Shown: positions 51,101-59,818 of the stretch, piece after piece
Numbering within the stretch: the first letter of the stretch is position 1
Layout: the number at the start of each line of letters is the position of its first letter
NCBI RefSeq assembly: GCF_004114425.1
Contig: NZ_RDQF01000017.1
Coordinates: forward strand, 85,400 to 149,399
Direction of reading: 5' to 3'
Length of the DNA stretch: 64,000 nucleotides
Origin: Bradyrhizobium vignae
GTDB taxonomy: Bacteria; Pseudomonadota; Alphaproteobacteria; Rhizobiales; Xanthobacteraceae
The notes under the pieces: model-generated
Databases searched by the model: none
Told to the model about the DNA's origin: nothing
Seen by the model: only the letters and a program-made list of their open reading frames with translations
Program-made: the position numbers and the translations under genes

Positions 51101-54100
51101 ATGCAGATTGCGGAGTGGCTCGAAAAGCTGGGGCTAGCGCAATACGCAGAGCGCTTTGCGCAAAATGGGATCGACATAGGCGTCCTTCCCGAACTGATGG
51201 ACGAGGACTTCGATAAGCTCGGAGTCCTGCTCGGCCATCGCCGCAAAATGTTGCGTGCGATCGCCGACCTCGATCCAGCCGCGTCGATCGCATCGCCGGT
51301 TCATCCTCATGACGCCGAGCGCCGTCACCTCACCGTCATGTTCTGCGATCTGGTCGGCTCGACTGCGCTCTCGGCGCGTCTCGATCCCGAGGATATGTGG
51401 GAAGTGATCCGGGCCTACCGCGCGGCCTGCGCGAGCGTTGTTGCGGCCTATGATGGCAGGATAGCCCGGTTCGTCGGTGACGGAATACTCGTCTATTTCG
51501 GCTATCCCCGCGCTCACGAGGATGATGCGGAACGGGCGGTGCGGGCGGGTCTCGAGGCGATCTCTGCGGTTCGGCAACTCGATACAGCCGATGGCGAACG
51601 GGTCGAACTGCGAATCGCAATCGCGACAGGGCTTGTGGTGGTTGGCGACCTCATCAGCGGAGAGGCGTCAGAGGAGCACGGAACGATCGGCGATACACCA
51701 AACCTCGCCGCCCGGCTCCAGAGCCTTGCGGAGCCGGGGGCGGTCGTCGTTGCCTCGTCCACGCGCAGGCTGCTGGGAGATCTCTTCACTTTTCGCAATC
51801 TGGGCCGCCGCGAGGTCAAGGGAATAGCCGAACCCATCGCGGTCTGGGCGGTCGAGGGAGCGACCGCATCGGAGAGCCGTTTCGAAGCGGTCCGCCCGGC
51901 GCGCTCGATCGGGTTTGTCGGCCGCAAGAACGAGATCGAATTCATCCTCTCGCGGCAGCAAGAGGCATGGCAGGGTCAGGGCCGGATCGTATTGATTTCT
52001 GGTGAAGCGGGCATCGGCAAGTCGCGTATTGTCGCAACGCTCTCCGAAAGCCCCTCGCTGGGGGTGCACCGCCGCGTGCGGTATCAGTGCTCGCCTTACC
52101 ACACCAACAGTGCGCTTCATCCCTTTGTCGCGCAGCTCGAGCGCGGCGCCGGCATCCGCCCGCATGACACGCCCGGGCAAAAGCTCGATAAACTCGAGGC
52201 TATGCTGGCGCTCGGAACACAGCAGGTCGTTCAAGCGACACCGCTCATCGCGGCTCTCCTTTCTATTCCCACCGGCGACCGTTATCCGTCGCTCGGATTG
52301 AGCCCGGCGCAGCAGCGGCGACAGACGTTTGCCGCGCTTCTCGACCAGCTCGAGGGCTTGGCGCGAGAGCAGCCGCTGCTGATCGTTTGCGAGGATATGC
52401 ATTGGGCCGATGCCACCACGCTTGAACTGTTCGATCTCGGAGTCGACCGGATCAGGGGGCTGCCGATCCTCGTGCTCATGACCTCCCGGCCGGAGTTCGA
52501 GCCCTCCTGGTCGGGCCTTGCCAACGTCAGTCTGTTGCGGCTCGATCGGCTCGACCGACAGGATACGCGCGCGCTGGTCGAGCAGGTGGCGGTCGGCCGC
52601 CAGCTGCCGCGCGAGATGATGGAGCAAATCATCGACAGGACGGACGGCATTCCATTGTTCGTCGAGGAACTGACCAAGATGGTGCTAGAGTCCGGATTGC
52701 TCGTCGAAGAGTCCGGACGCTATCGCCTCGACAGTCCGCTCCCGCCGCTCGCCATTCCAGCGACGCTGCAGGACTCGCTGATGGCGCGGCTCGACCGGCT
52801 GGCTCCAGTCAAGGAGGTGGCACAGATCGGCGCCGCCATCGGCCGCGACTTTTCATACGCTCTGCTGAGATATGTGACGGGACGCGACGATCTGACGCTG
52901 AGCAATGCGCTGGGACAACTGGAAGAGGCCGAACTGCTGGTCCGTCGCGGCACTCCGCCTGAAGCAAATTATAGCTTCAGGCACGCTCTCGTTCAGGAGG
53001 CAGCCTATGGGGGCCTGCTCAGGAGCAAACGGCAGGTGCTTCACAAGCGCATCGGCGATGTCCTGCGCGACAAGTTTCCAGTCGTTGCCGAGACTGAGCC
53101 GGAAGTTCTGGCGTACCACTTCACCGAGGCGGGACTGAACGAGATCGCTCTCGAATGGTGGCGCAAGGCGGGCCAGCAGGCGCTCAAACGCTCGGCCTAT
53201 TCCGAGGCGATCGCACATCTCGGCAAGGCGATCGCCGCCGCCGATCAGTTGCCCGATGATCCCGGCCGGATGATGGGCCGGCTTCATCTTCAAATCGCAT
53301 ATGGCCGCGCATTACGGGGCGGCCTCGGGCACAACGCTCCCGAAACGGTAGCGGCATGGACGCGCGCGCGACAGTTCGCGGCCGATATCGATGATCCCGT
53401 TGAACTTGCGCCGGTCCATTCGGGTCTCTTCAATGCTTGCCTGACACACGGCGAACTCGCTCCGATGCGGGAGCTGGCGGATGCCATCTGGAGCGTCGCC
53501 GACCGACGGCCAGACTCGCCGGTGGCCGCCGTCGTTGCCCATTGGACGAGTGGCGTCACCTGCTGGTTCGGAGGCGACTATTTGAACGCGCGAACGCATC
53601 TTGAGCGGGCGCTGGCGATCTATGGGGCCGAACCGGATCCCGCGACATTCAGGGCTTCGGCGCTGGATCTTCCGTTCGTGATCATGAGGTTTCTCGCCCT
53701 GGTGCTCTGGCCGCTTGGCGCAGTCGCTCGCGCGCGCAGGCTTGCCGCCGACGCGGTGAGTGCTTCAGGAGAAAAGCGGGCGCTTTCCCAGGCCAACGCG
53801 CTTGTTCATCGCGCCGTGTTCGATGGACTATGCGGGGGCATGTTGCAGCAGACAGAGACGATCCTGGCGCTCGGTCTCGCGCGCGACCATACGATGCCGC
53901 TGTACGTGGCCGCCGGCACCTACCTGAATGGCCTCGCCAAGTGGCGTGCCGGCGACCGAATCGCCGGTCTGGCGGATATGCGTCACGGCTGGACCTTGCT
54001 GCACGAGAACGACTGCTACCTCTGCGAACCGTTTTGGGGAATGCATATCGCCATGGCGGAAGCAGAGGTGGGCCAGGTCGACACCGGGCTTGAACTCTTG

Positions 54101-54424
54101 AACGAGTTGATCGCCTCGACGGGACAATCCGGCCAGCATTGGCTTGATGCCGAGCTGCACCGCGTGCGGGGAGAACTCCTGTCGCGCCATGATCCTTCGA
54201 ACGGTGCCGAGGACGCCCTCAAGCGAGCGTTGGAGATCGCCCGACACCAACAGACGAAGACCTTCGAATTGCGCAGTGCCCTTGGACTTGCGCGCCTGCA
54301 CAAGATGCACGGTCGAGCGGGCGCGGCATTCGATGTGCTCGCTCCCACGCTCGCCGAATTCGATGCCGAGGGAAATCTTCCCGAAGTCGAACAGGCGAAG
54401 GAGCTGCTCAAGCAAGAGCATTGA
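51101..54424 (+). CDS. SAM-domain class III adenylate/guanylate cyclase with ATPase and TPR regions
   Basis: 1107 residues from the ATG at 51101, after GGTGGAGCCA; an upstream TTG at 51074 is less likely. Domains in order: SAM domain 1-58 (WLEKLGLAQYAERFAQNGID); class III cyclase about 74-250 with FCDLVGST (Asp83), RFVGDGILVYFG (Asp127) and GDTPNLAARLQ (Asn201, Arg205); AAA/NTPase region with Walker A GEAGIGKS (301-308) and Walker B LLIVCEDMHWAD; then about 500 residues of helical TPR-like repeats. Cytoplasmic signalling protein probably making cAMP or cGMP in response to an unknown input. The layout is common in rhizobia, which carry many cyclases. It is a single-gene unit. Confidence 0.88.
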   Translation: MQIAEWLEKLGLAQYAERFAQNGIDIGVLPELMDEDFDKLGVLLGHRRKMLRAIADLDPAASIASPVHPHDAERRHLTVMFCDLVGSTALSARLDPEDMWEVIRAYRAACASVVAAYDGRIARFVGDGILVYFGYPRAHEDDAERAVRAGLEAISAVRQLDTADGERVELRIAIATGLVVVGDLISGEASEEHGTIGDTPNLAARLQSLAEPGAVVVASSTRRLLGDLFTFRNLGRREVKGIAEPIAVWAVEGATASESRFEAVRPARSIGFVGRKNEIEFILSRQQEAWQGQGRIVLISGEAGIGKSRIVATLSESPSLGVHRRVRYQCSPYHTNSALHPFVAQLERGAGIRPHDTPGQKLDKLEAMLALGTQQVVQATPLIAALLSIPTGDRYPSLGLSPAQQRRQTFAALLDQLEGLAREQPLLIVCEDMHWADATTLELFDLGVDRIRGLPILVLMTSRPEFEPSWSGLANVSLLRLDRLDRQDTRALVEQVAVGRQLPREMMEQIIDRTDGIPLFVEELTKMVLESGLLVEESGRYRLDSPLPPLAIPATLQDSLMARLDRLAPVKEVAQIGAAIGRDFSYALLRYVTGRDDLTLSNALGQLEEAELLVRRGTPPEANYSFRHALVQEAAYGGLLRSKRQVLHKRIGDVLRDKFPVVAETEPEVLAYHFTEAGLNEIALEWWRKAGQQALKRSAYSEAIAHLGKAIAAADQLPDDPGRMMGRLHLQIAYGRALRGGLGHNAPETVAAWTRARQFAADIDDPVELAPVHSGLFNACLTHGELAPMRELADAIWSVADRRPDSPVAAVVAHWTSGVTCWFGGDYLNARTHLERALAIYGAEPDPATFRASALDLPFVIMRFLALVLWPLGAVARARRLAADAVSASGEKRALSQANALVHRAVFDGLCGGMLQQTETILALGLARDHTMPLYVAAGTYLNGLAKWRAGDRIAGLADMRHGWTLLHENDCYLCEPFWGMHIAMAEAEVGQVDTGLELLNELIASTGQSGQHWLDAELHRVRGELLSRHDPSNGAEDALKRALEIARHQQTKTFELRSALGLARLHKMHGRAGAAFDVLAPTLAEFDAEGNLPEVEQAKELLKQEH

Positions 54425-54473
54425 GGCATGTCCCGTCAACTCTTGCTGGCGCCTTGGGGGCCAGGCGTGACGG

Positions 54474-55697
54474 TCACGAATTGACGTGCACGAAATCCCG
54501 CAGCAGCGGGTAGATCTCGTTGTTCCAGCGCTTGCCCGAGAACACGCCGTAATGGCCGACGCCGGCCTGCATGTGGTGGACGCGGCGATAGGCGCGCACG
54601 CCGGTGCAGAGGTCTTGTGCTGCGAGGGTCTGGCCGATCGAGCAGATGTCGTCCTTCTCGCCCTCGACCGTCATCAGGCCCATGCGGCTGACGGCTTTGG
54701 TGTTCACCGGCCGTCCGCGATGCATCAGCTTGCCCTGCGGAAGGAGATGCTCCTGGAATACGTCGCGCACGGTCTCGATGTAGAATTCCGCCGGAAGATC
54801 CATCACGGCGAAATACTCGTCGTAGAACGTCTTGATCGTCGCGGCCTTCTCCTTCTCGCCCTTGGCGATGTGGTTGGCGAGATCGAGATGCTGCTTGATA
54901 TGGCGCTCGAGATTCATCGATACGAAGGCGGTCAGCTGCACGAAGCCGGGATAGACCTTGCGCAAGGCGCCGCGGCACTGCATCGGCACGTAGTTGATGA
55001 GGTTGCGCTCGAACCACTCGATCGGCTTGCTCTTGGCGAACTCGTTGACCCTGGTCGGCTGGATCCGCGTATCGATCGGGCCCGCCATCAGCGTCAGCGT
55101 CGCCGGGCGCGAGGGATGGTTGTCCTCGCACATGATCGCGGCGGCCGCGAGCGCCGACACCGACGGCTGGCAGATCGCCACCATATGCGGCCGCGGGCCG
55201 AGTTGTCCGAGGAAATCGATCAGGTGCTCGGTGTAGTCGTCAAGCCCGAAGCGGCCTTCGCTGCGCGGAATGTCGCGCGGATTGTGCCAGTCGGTGATAT
55301 AGACGTCGTGGTCCTGGAGCAGCGTCTTAACTGTGCCGCGCAGCAGCGTGGCGAAGTGTCCGGACATCGGCGCCACCAGCAGCATGCGCGGCTGCTCGGG
55401 GGCGCCATCCTTCTTGAAGTGCAGCAGCGAGCCGAACGGCGTCGCGTAGGAGATCTCCTCGGTGACGGCGATTTCGCGATTGCCCACCATGACGCTGTCG
55501 ATGCCGTAGGCCGGTCGGTCATAGGTCAGGGTGGAGCGCGAGATCAGCTCCAGCGCGGCCGAGAGCCGGCCGACGACCTGGTCCGACAGGCCCTGCGGCA
55601 CCAGATTGAGGAGTTTGAGCGCGGACGAAGCCCCCGCGCGCCACGGCGCCGTCAGGTCCATGTGGTTCTGAAACGCCTGATAGTACATCGACATCAT
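54474..55697 (-). CDS. phaZ: Intracellular polyhydroxyalkanoate depolymerase
   Basis: 407 residues from the ATG pair at 55694-55697 (MMSMYYQAFQNHMDLTAPWR); other ATGs close by are possible. The nucleophile motif is VAICQPSVSALA, with Cys in place of Ser as in PhaZ of Ralstonia. RMLLVAPMSGHFATLLRGTV, VYITDWHNPRDIP and the C-terminal DDICSIGQT and GVGHYGVFSGKRWNNEIYPL (with Asp and His) complete the active site. It depolymerises stored PHB granules. Divergent from the GST gene. A single-gene unit. Confidence 0.9.
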   Translation of the reverse strand: MMSMYYQAFQNHMDLTAPWRAGASSALKLLNLVPQGLSDQVVGRLSAALELISRSTLTYDRPAYGIDSVMVGNREIAVTEEISYATPFGSLLHFKKDGAPEQPRMLLVAPMSGHFATLLRGTVKTLLQDHDVYITDWHNPRDIPRSEGRFGLDDYTEHLIDFLGQLGPRPHMVAICQPSVSALAAAAIMCEDNHPSRPATLTLMAGPIDTRIQPTRVNEFAKSKPIEWFERNLINYVPMQCRGALRKVYPGFVQLTAFVSMNLERHIKQHLDLANHIAKGEKEKAATIKTFYDEYFAVMDLPAEFYIETVRDVFQEHLLPQGKLMHRGRPVNTKAVSRMGLMTVEGEKDDICSIGQTLAAQDLCTGVRAYRRVHHMQAGVGHYGVFSGKRWNNEIYPLLRDFVHVNS

Positions 55698-55819
55698 ACC
55701 GAAATGCCCGTCTGTCCCCCGTCGTGATGCAATATCGAAGCCAGACGGGAGCCGGACCGCCCGGAAAATTGGCACGTCGCTTGCTGCTCTCTGGGCGGGA
55801 AGCACCGGTCACGGGCCCG

Positions 55820-55849
55820 CACGCCTGGCGGTGCGTTGCCCCAGGCGTG
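55820..55849. promoter_or_regulatory. Hairpin in the leader of the GST gene
   Basis: CACGCCTGG at 55820-55828 pairs exactly with CCAGGCGTG at 55841-55849, with a 12-base loop. It ends 13 bp before the ATG of the glutathione S-transferase gene; the GAGGGAAGGG that follows is its likely ribosome binding site. It may affect translation of that gene, or be chance in a GC-rich leader. Confidence 0.4.
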
Positions 55850-55862
55850 AGGGAAGGGCTCT

Positions 55863-56519
55863 ATGGCGAAGGCGACACTGACCATCAGCAGCAAGAACTA
55901 CTCGTCCTGGTCGCTGCGTGGCTGGCTGCTGACGAAATTCTCTGGGCTCGATTTCGAGGAGATCGTCACCGCGCCCGACGATCCGTCGGCGCGCGCCGAA
56001 ATCCTGCTGCTCTCGTCGTCGATCCTGGTGCCGTGCCTGCGACACGAGGGCGCCGTGGTCTGGGATACGCTGGCGATTGCCGAATATCTCAACGAGGTGA
56101 TGCCGGACGCCGGCCTGTTGCCGGCCGACCGCATCCAGCGCGCGCATTGCCGCTCGATCTCAGGCGAAATCCATTCCGGCTTCACCACGCTGCGCGCCTC
56201 GTTGCCGGTCAACCTGAAGGGGCACTTTCCCGGCTTCAAGATCTGGTCGCGGGCGCAGGCCGACATCGACCGCGTCTGGTTCATCTGGCGCGACTGCCTG
56301 GAGAAATCGGGCGGGCCCTTCCTGTTCGGCGCGCAGCGCACCATGGCGGATGCGATGTATGCCCCGGTGGTGACGCGCTTCATGACCTATGACGTCAAGC
56401 TGGCGCCGCCGCTGAAGGCCTATGCCGAAACCATCATGGCCATGCCCGAGATGCAGGAATGGATCGCGGCGGCGAGGGAGGAGCCAGCCGAGATCGAGGA
56501 ACTCGAGGTCGAATATTAG
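55863..56519 (+). CDS. Glutathione S-transferase family protein
   Basis: 218 residues. N-terminal thioredoxin-like domain with LTISSKNYSSWSLRGWLLTK, LPCLRHEG-type VPCLRHEGAVVWDTLAIAEY and YLNEVMPDAGLLP. The C-terminal helical domain follows, with PFLFGAQRTMADAMYAPVVT. The Ser/Tyr catalytic region SKNYSSWS near residue 10 is like other bacterial GSTs of the zeta/theta-like type. A cytoplasmic conjugation or isomerase enzyme of unknown substrate. Confidence 0.88.
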   Translation: MAKATLTISSKNYSSWSLRGWLLTKFSGLDFEEIVTAPDDPSARAEILLLSSSILVPCLRHEGAVVWDTLAIAEYLNEVMPDAGLLPADRIQRAHCRSISGEIHSGFTTLRASLPVNLKGHFPGFKIWSRAQADIDRVWFIWRDCLEKSGGPFLFGAQRTMADAMYAPVVTRFMTYDVKLAPPLKAYAETIMAMPEMQEWIAAAREEPAEIEELEVEY

Positions 56520-56800
56520 GCAGGTATTGCGCGGCCCTGCCTGTTTCGGCGGCGGGGGGCCCTGCCGCGGCGGCCTCACGGCGATGTCTTTGCCACGATT
56601 AACCTTTGGCGCCGGTGCCAGGCCCGGCCCATCCGGCGCGCTGCCGAGATATTGTACACGTCCCTAAAGCTGCATCGACATCTAGCCGTGAACAGGTGCG
56701 TACACGGCCTTTCAGCTGATTCGGACGTGATTCGTTCGGGCCGCGTTCCGAAGGTTAAAGCGAAGCGCGGCCCCGTCGCATTTTGAAACAGAGACCGCCT

Positions 56801-57025
56801 TCAGGCGGCACCGCGCTGCTTCACGCGTGGCAGGCGCCAGCCGATCACGGTTGCTTCGACCGCGATGCCGGCTTCGTGATTCTGCCAGCGTCCCTCGACA
56901 TAGCGGCAGGCGAACGGCAGTTGATACGTTCCGCTGTGATCCTCGCACAGCACTTCGAGTGGCAGGCCCGGCGGTGGTTCTCCGGCGCCATCGAACTCCG
57001 CCAAACGTCTATCGCGCGTTGCCAT
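56801..57025 (-). CDS. Small hypothetical protein (74 aa)
   Basis: 74 residues, MATRDRRLAEFDGAGEPPPG then LPLEVLCEDHSGTYQLPFAC and RYVEGRWQNHEAGIAVEATV. GATTAGGGGAGATTTTTGGA lies before the ATG. The composition and regular strand pattern look coding. The shape is that of a small soluble beta protein. No function known. The 281 bp before it (56520-56800) contain no gene I can name. Confidence 0.55.
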   Translation of the reverse strand: MATRDRRLAEFDGAGEPPPGLPLEVLCEDHSGTYQLPFACRYVEGRWQNHEAGIAVEATVIGWRLPRVKQRGAA

Positions 57026-57208
57026 TCCAAAAATCTCCCCTAATCAAAGCGCGGGAAGAGCGCCCACTTCTTCCGCGTGCGGTTCACTGCTCCCCGTCCC
57101 GGGGCAACGAGCCAAGCTCAACGCGAGAATGCGGTGCGAGTGTGGTAGCTTCACGCCGCTGTGCGCAAACAGCGCACATTGCCGTGATCGACTGGCCGAG
57201 GAACTTTC

Positions 57209-57565
57209 ATGCTGCTTCGAAACGCTGGCATTCGTTTCGCGATGTTGCTGCTCGCAGCGCTGGCGCCTCTGCCGGTGCACGCGCAGGACGTGCCCGGCAT
57301 CGAGATCTGCACAGTCGAGAAAACGATGGAGCGGCGCACCAGCTGTCTGCAGAGCAATGTTGATTTCCTGCAGAAGACCATCACCAAGCTCAATCTCGAC
57401 CACCAGCAGAAGCTGGATGCGGCCAACCGCCAGATCGACGCGCTGAAGACCAGCCTCGCCGGCTTGCAGAAGACGCTCGGCGACCTGCAGGCTGCGCAGG
57501 CGAAGACGGCCGAGGATCTGAAAAAGAAGCAGGACGCGCCGCCGCCCAAGGACGCGGCGAAATAA
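57209..57565 (+). CDS. Exported coiled-coil protein of unknown function
   Basis: 118 residues. A signal peptide runs to about residue 25 (AALAPLPVHAQD). The mature part begins VPGIEICTVEKTMERRTSCL with two cysteines, then an unbroken coiled-coil from about 50 to 100 (KLNLDHQQKLDAANRQIDAL), ending in a Lys/Pro-rich tail. Such short periplasmic coiled-coils are common in Rhizobiales and lack assigned roles. The gene converges on the enolase-superfamily gene, with a gap of 7 bp. Confidence 0.68.
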   Translation: MLLRNAGIRFAMLLLAALAPLPVHAQDVPGIEICTVEKTMERRTSCLQSNVDFLQKTITKLNLDHQQKLDAANRQIDALKTSLAGLQKTLGDLQAAQAKTAEDLKKKQDAPPPKDAAK

Positions 57566-57572
57566 CCGCCGT

Positions 57573-58676
57573 TCACGCGACGCGATATCGCTCCATCACG
57601 CCACGATCGGGCTCGTAACCGAGCCCGGGGCCTGAGGGCACCGCGACATGGCCGGTGGCATCGACATCGGCGCGGCCGTTCCAGAGGCAGGCCTCGCGCT
57701 TCAAATAGAACATCTCGACCGGCCCGTCGTCGCGCGTCGCGAGCAGATGCAGCGTCGCCAGGAGGCCCGGGCCAAAATAAGGAGAGTGCGGAACGATCTT
57801 GACGCCGGACCGATCGGCCAGCGCCGCGACCTTCAAAAATTCCGTGATGCCGCCGACCTTGATCACCGAGGGCTGGGCGTGGCTCACCGCGCCGGCCTCC
57901 ATCATCTGGCGGAATTGATATTCAGTGCAGGCATTCTCGCCGGCAGCGATGCCGATTCCACCCTTGCGGCGCACGTCGGCGAGCGCGGTGAAATCCTCGG
58001 GCGGCCAGACCGGCTCCTCCAGAAACATCGGTTGCGCGTCCCGGCACGTCGCCGCGAATGCGATCGCCTGCTCGGCCGTGAGCGGGCAGTTCATGTCCAC
58101 CATCAGCGGAACGGTCGGCCCGATCGCCTCGCGTGCGGCGATTACCGCCGGCTGCGTGGTTTCGTGCAGCTTGATCGCGCCATAGCCGAGCGCGAGCGCC
58201 TTCCTGCATTCGGCGGCGATGTTGTCGGGCGAGCCGATCCGCAGCAGGCTCGCGTAAGCCGGAATGGCCGTGCGCCTGATCTCGCCCAGCAGGCGATGCA
58301 CCGGCACGCCTTTGACCTTCGCGGCCAGGTCCCACAATGCGATATCGAGCCCTGATATCGCGAACATGGTGATGCCGTAGCGGCCGAACAGATGCAGATT
58401 GCGCTGGATCTGTTCCATCACCGCGGGAATGCCGGCGGCATCGGGCACCTTCAGCCCGCGGGCCTGCGGCGCGATCATCTCCTCGACGGCGCTGCGCGTC
58501 GTGCGCGGGCAGACATAGGCGAAGGCATCGCCCCAGCCGGTCAGCCCGGAATCGGTCGTGACCTCGACGAGGACCATGTCGAGCGCCGTGATGGCGGAAG
58601 CGCCCTGGCGAAAGCTCGCGACACCGGCCTCATAGGGAACGCGGATATGGTGCGCCCGCACATTGGTGATTTCCAT
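57573..58676 (-). CDS. Mandelate racemase/muconate lactonizing enzyme family protein (sugar-acid dehydratase-like)
   Basis: 367 residues from the ATG at 58676. The enolase-superfamily barrel shows GAIKLHETT with Lys, then His in place of the second Lys of the usual KxK, metal ligands in MVDMNCPL (Asp), FLEEPVWPPED (Glu) and AAGENACTEY (Glu), and IVPHSPYFGPGLLATLHL, holding the later catalytic His. It probably dehydrates or racemises an acid sugar or hydroxyacid with Mg2+. The KxH variant means no substrate can be assigned. An AraC/GyrI regulator diverges from it. Confidence 0.82.
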   Translation of the reverse strand: MEITNVRAHHIRVPYEAGVASFRQGASAITALDMVLVEVTTDSGLTGWGDAFAYVCPRTTRSAVEEMIAPQARGLKVPDAAGIPAVMEQIQRNLHLFGRYGITMFAISGLDIALWDLAAKVKGVPVHRLLGEIRRTAIPAYASLLRIGSPDNIAAECRKALALGYGAIKLHETTQPAVIAAREAIGPTVPLMVDMNCPLTAEQAIAFAATCRDAQPMFLEEPVWPPEDFTALADVRRKGGIGIAAGENACTEYQFRQMMEAGAVSHAQPSVIKVGGITEFLKVAALADRSGVKIVPHSPYFGPGLLATLHLLATRDDGPVEMFYLKREACLWNGRADVDATGHVAVPSGPGLGYEPDRGVMERYRVA

Positions 58677-58848
58677 GATCCGGTTCCTCTTTCTGGTGAG
58701 CGGTTTCGACGAATGTAGCCACGAACGGCAGGGCGTTGCCAGTGGCGATTGCCGGACTATCCTTAGGCGAAGCACAGCAATGCCGATCAAGCGGAGCGGT
58801 CGAGACAGGCGCATCATGGCCGCGCTTCGAACGAGGGCCCGAACCGCC

Positions 58849-59682
58849 ATGAATCCAGCCCAGCGCGCGCTCTGGTATATCGAGAGCCATCTGGCCGAGC
58901 CGATGACGCTCGACGAGATCGCGGAGATCGCCGGCGTGTCGCGGTTCCACCTTGTGCGTGCGTTCGCCGCAGCGGTCGGTCTTCCGGTGATGCGCTACGT
59001 GCGGGCGCGGCGGCTGACGCAAGCGGCGCGCAGTCTGGCAAAGGGCACGCCCGACATCCTGTCGCTGGCGCTGGAGGCGGACTACGGCTCCCACGAAGCT
59101 TTCACCCGCGCGTTCCGCGACCAGTTCGGCACCACGCCCGAAGCGGTCAGGGCGGCAACGTGCGTCAGCCACCTCAATCTTCAGGAGCCGATCCTCATGG
59201 ATTCCACGATGCTAGATACTCTCGCCCCACCGCGTTTCGAGACCGCCAAGGCCTTTCTCATCGCCGGTCCCGCCGAGCGCATCTCCTGCGACAACGGCGC
59301 CGTGATCCCCGGTCTGTGGCAACGTTTCCACCAGGAGGTCGCCGACATCCCCGCCCGCGTCGGGAACGTCGCCTACGGCGTTTGCTGCAACGCCGATGAT
59401 GCCGGCAATTTCGACTACATCGCCGGCGTCGAGGTCGCCGACTTCTCCGACCTGCCGCGCCGCTTCGCCCGCATCCGCATCCCCGAGCAGCGCTACGCGG
59501 TGTTCTCCCACAAGGACCACGTCGCCTCGATCCGGCGCACAGTGAATACCATCTGGAATCAGTGGTTGCCGGCGTCGGGTTTCAAAGCTGCGGACGCGCC
59601 GAACTTCGAGCGCTATGACGAGAAATTCGACCCCGCCACCGGCAATGGCGGCTTCGAGATCTGGGTGCCGGTGAAGGAGTAG
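58849..59682 (+). CDS. AraC-family regulator with GyrI-like effector domain
   Basis: 277 residues from the ATG at 58849, after which MNPAQRALWYIESHLAEPMT begins the HTH part; ATGs at 58816 and 58780 are alternatives. N-terminal HTH pair: DEIAEIAGVSRFHLVRAFAA and SLALEADYGSHEAFTRAFRD with FRDQFGTTPEAVR. The C-terminal GyrI-like (SOUL/Rob type) ligand domain follows from about residue 125 (GPAERISCDN, GNVAYGVCCNADDAG, FEIWVPVKE). Rob/SoxS-like in order. Divergent from the enolase-superfamily gene (172 bp between starts), which it may regulate. Confidence 0.85.
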   Translation: MNPAQRALWYIESHLAEPMTLDEIAEIAGVSRFHLVRAFAAAVGLPVMRYVRARRLTQAARSLAKGTPDILSLALEADYGSHEAFTRAFRDQFGTTPEAVRAATCVSHLNLQEPILMDSTMLDTLAPPRFETAKAFLIAGPAERISCDNGAVIPGLWQRFHQEVADIPARVGNVAYGVCCNADDAGNFDYIAGVEVADFSDLPRRFARIRIPEQRYAVFSHKDHVASIRRTVNTIWNQWLPASGFKAADAPNFERYDEKFDPATGNGGFEIWVPVKE

Positions 59683-59818
59683 CGCGCAACGCTGGCATAC
59701 CGTCCCGCTTGCTTGGCAAGCCTTGGCGACTTTGCCATAACCGCAGGCAAATCTTGCCTGCGGGGCCCGTGCTGGACATCCCGTGCAAGCCATAACAAGC
59801 AGCCGGGAGGGTCCCAAA

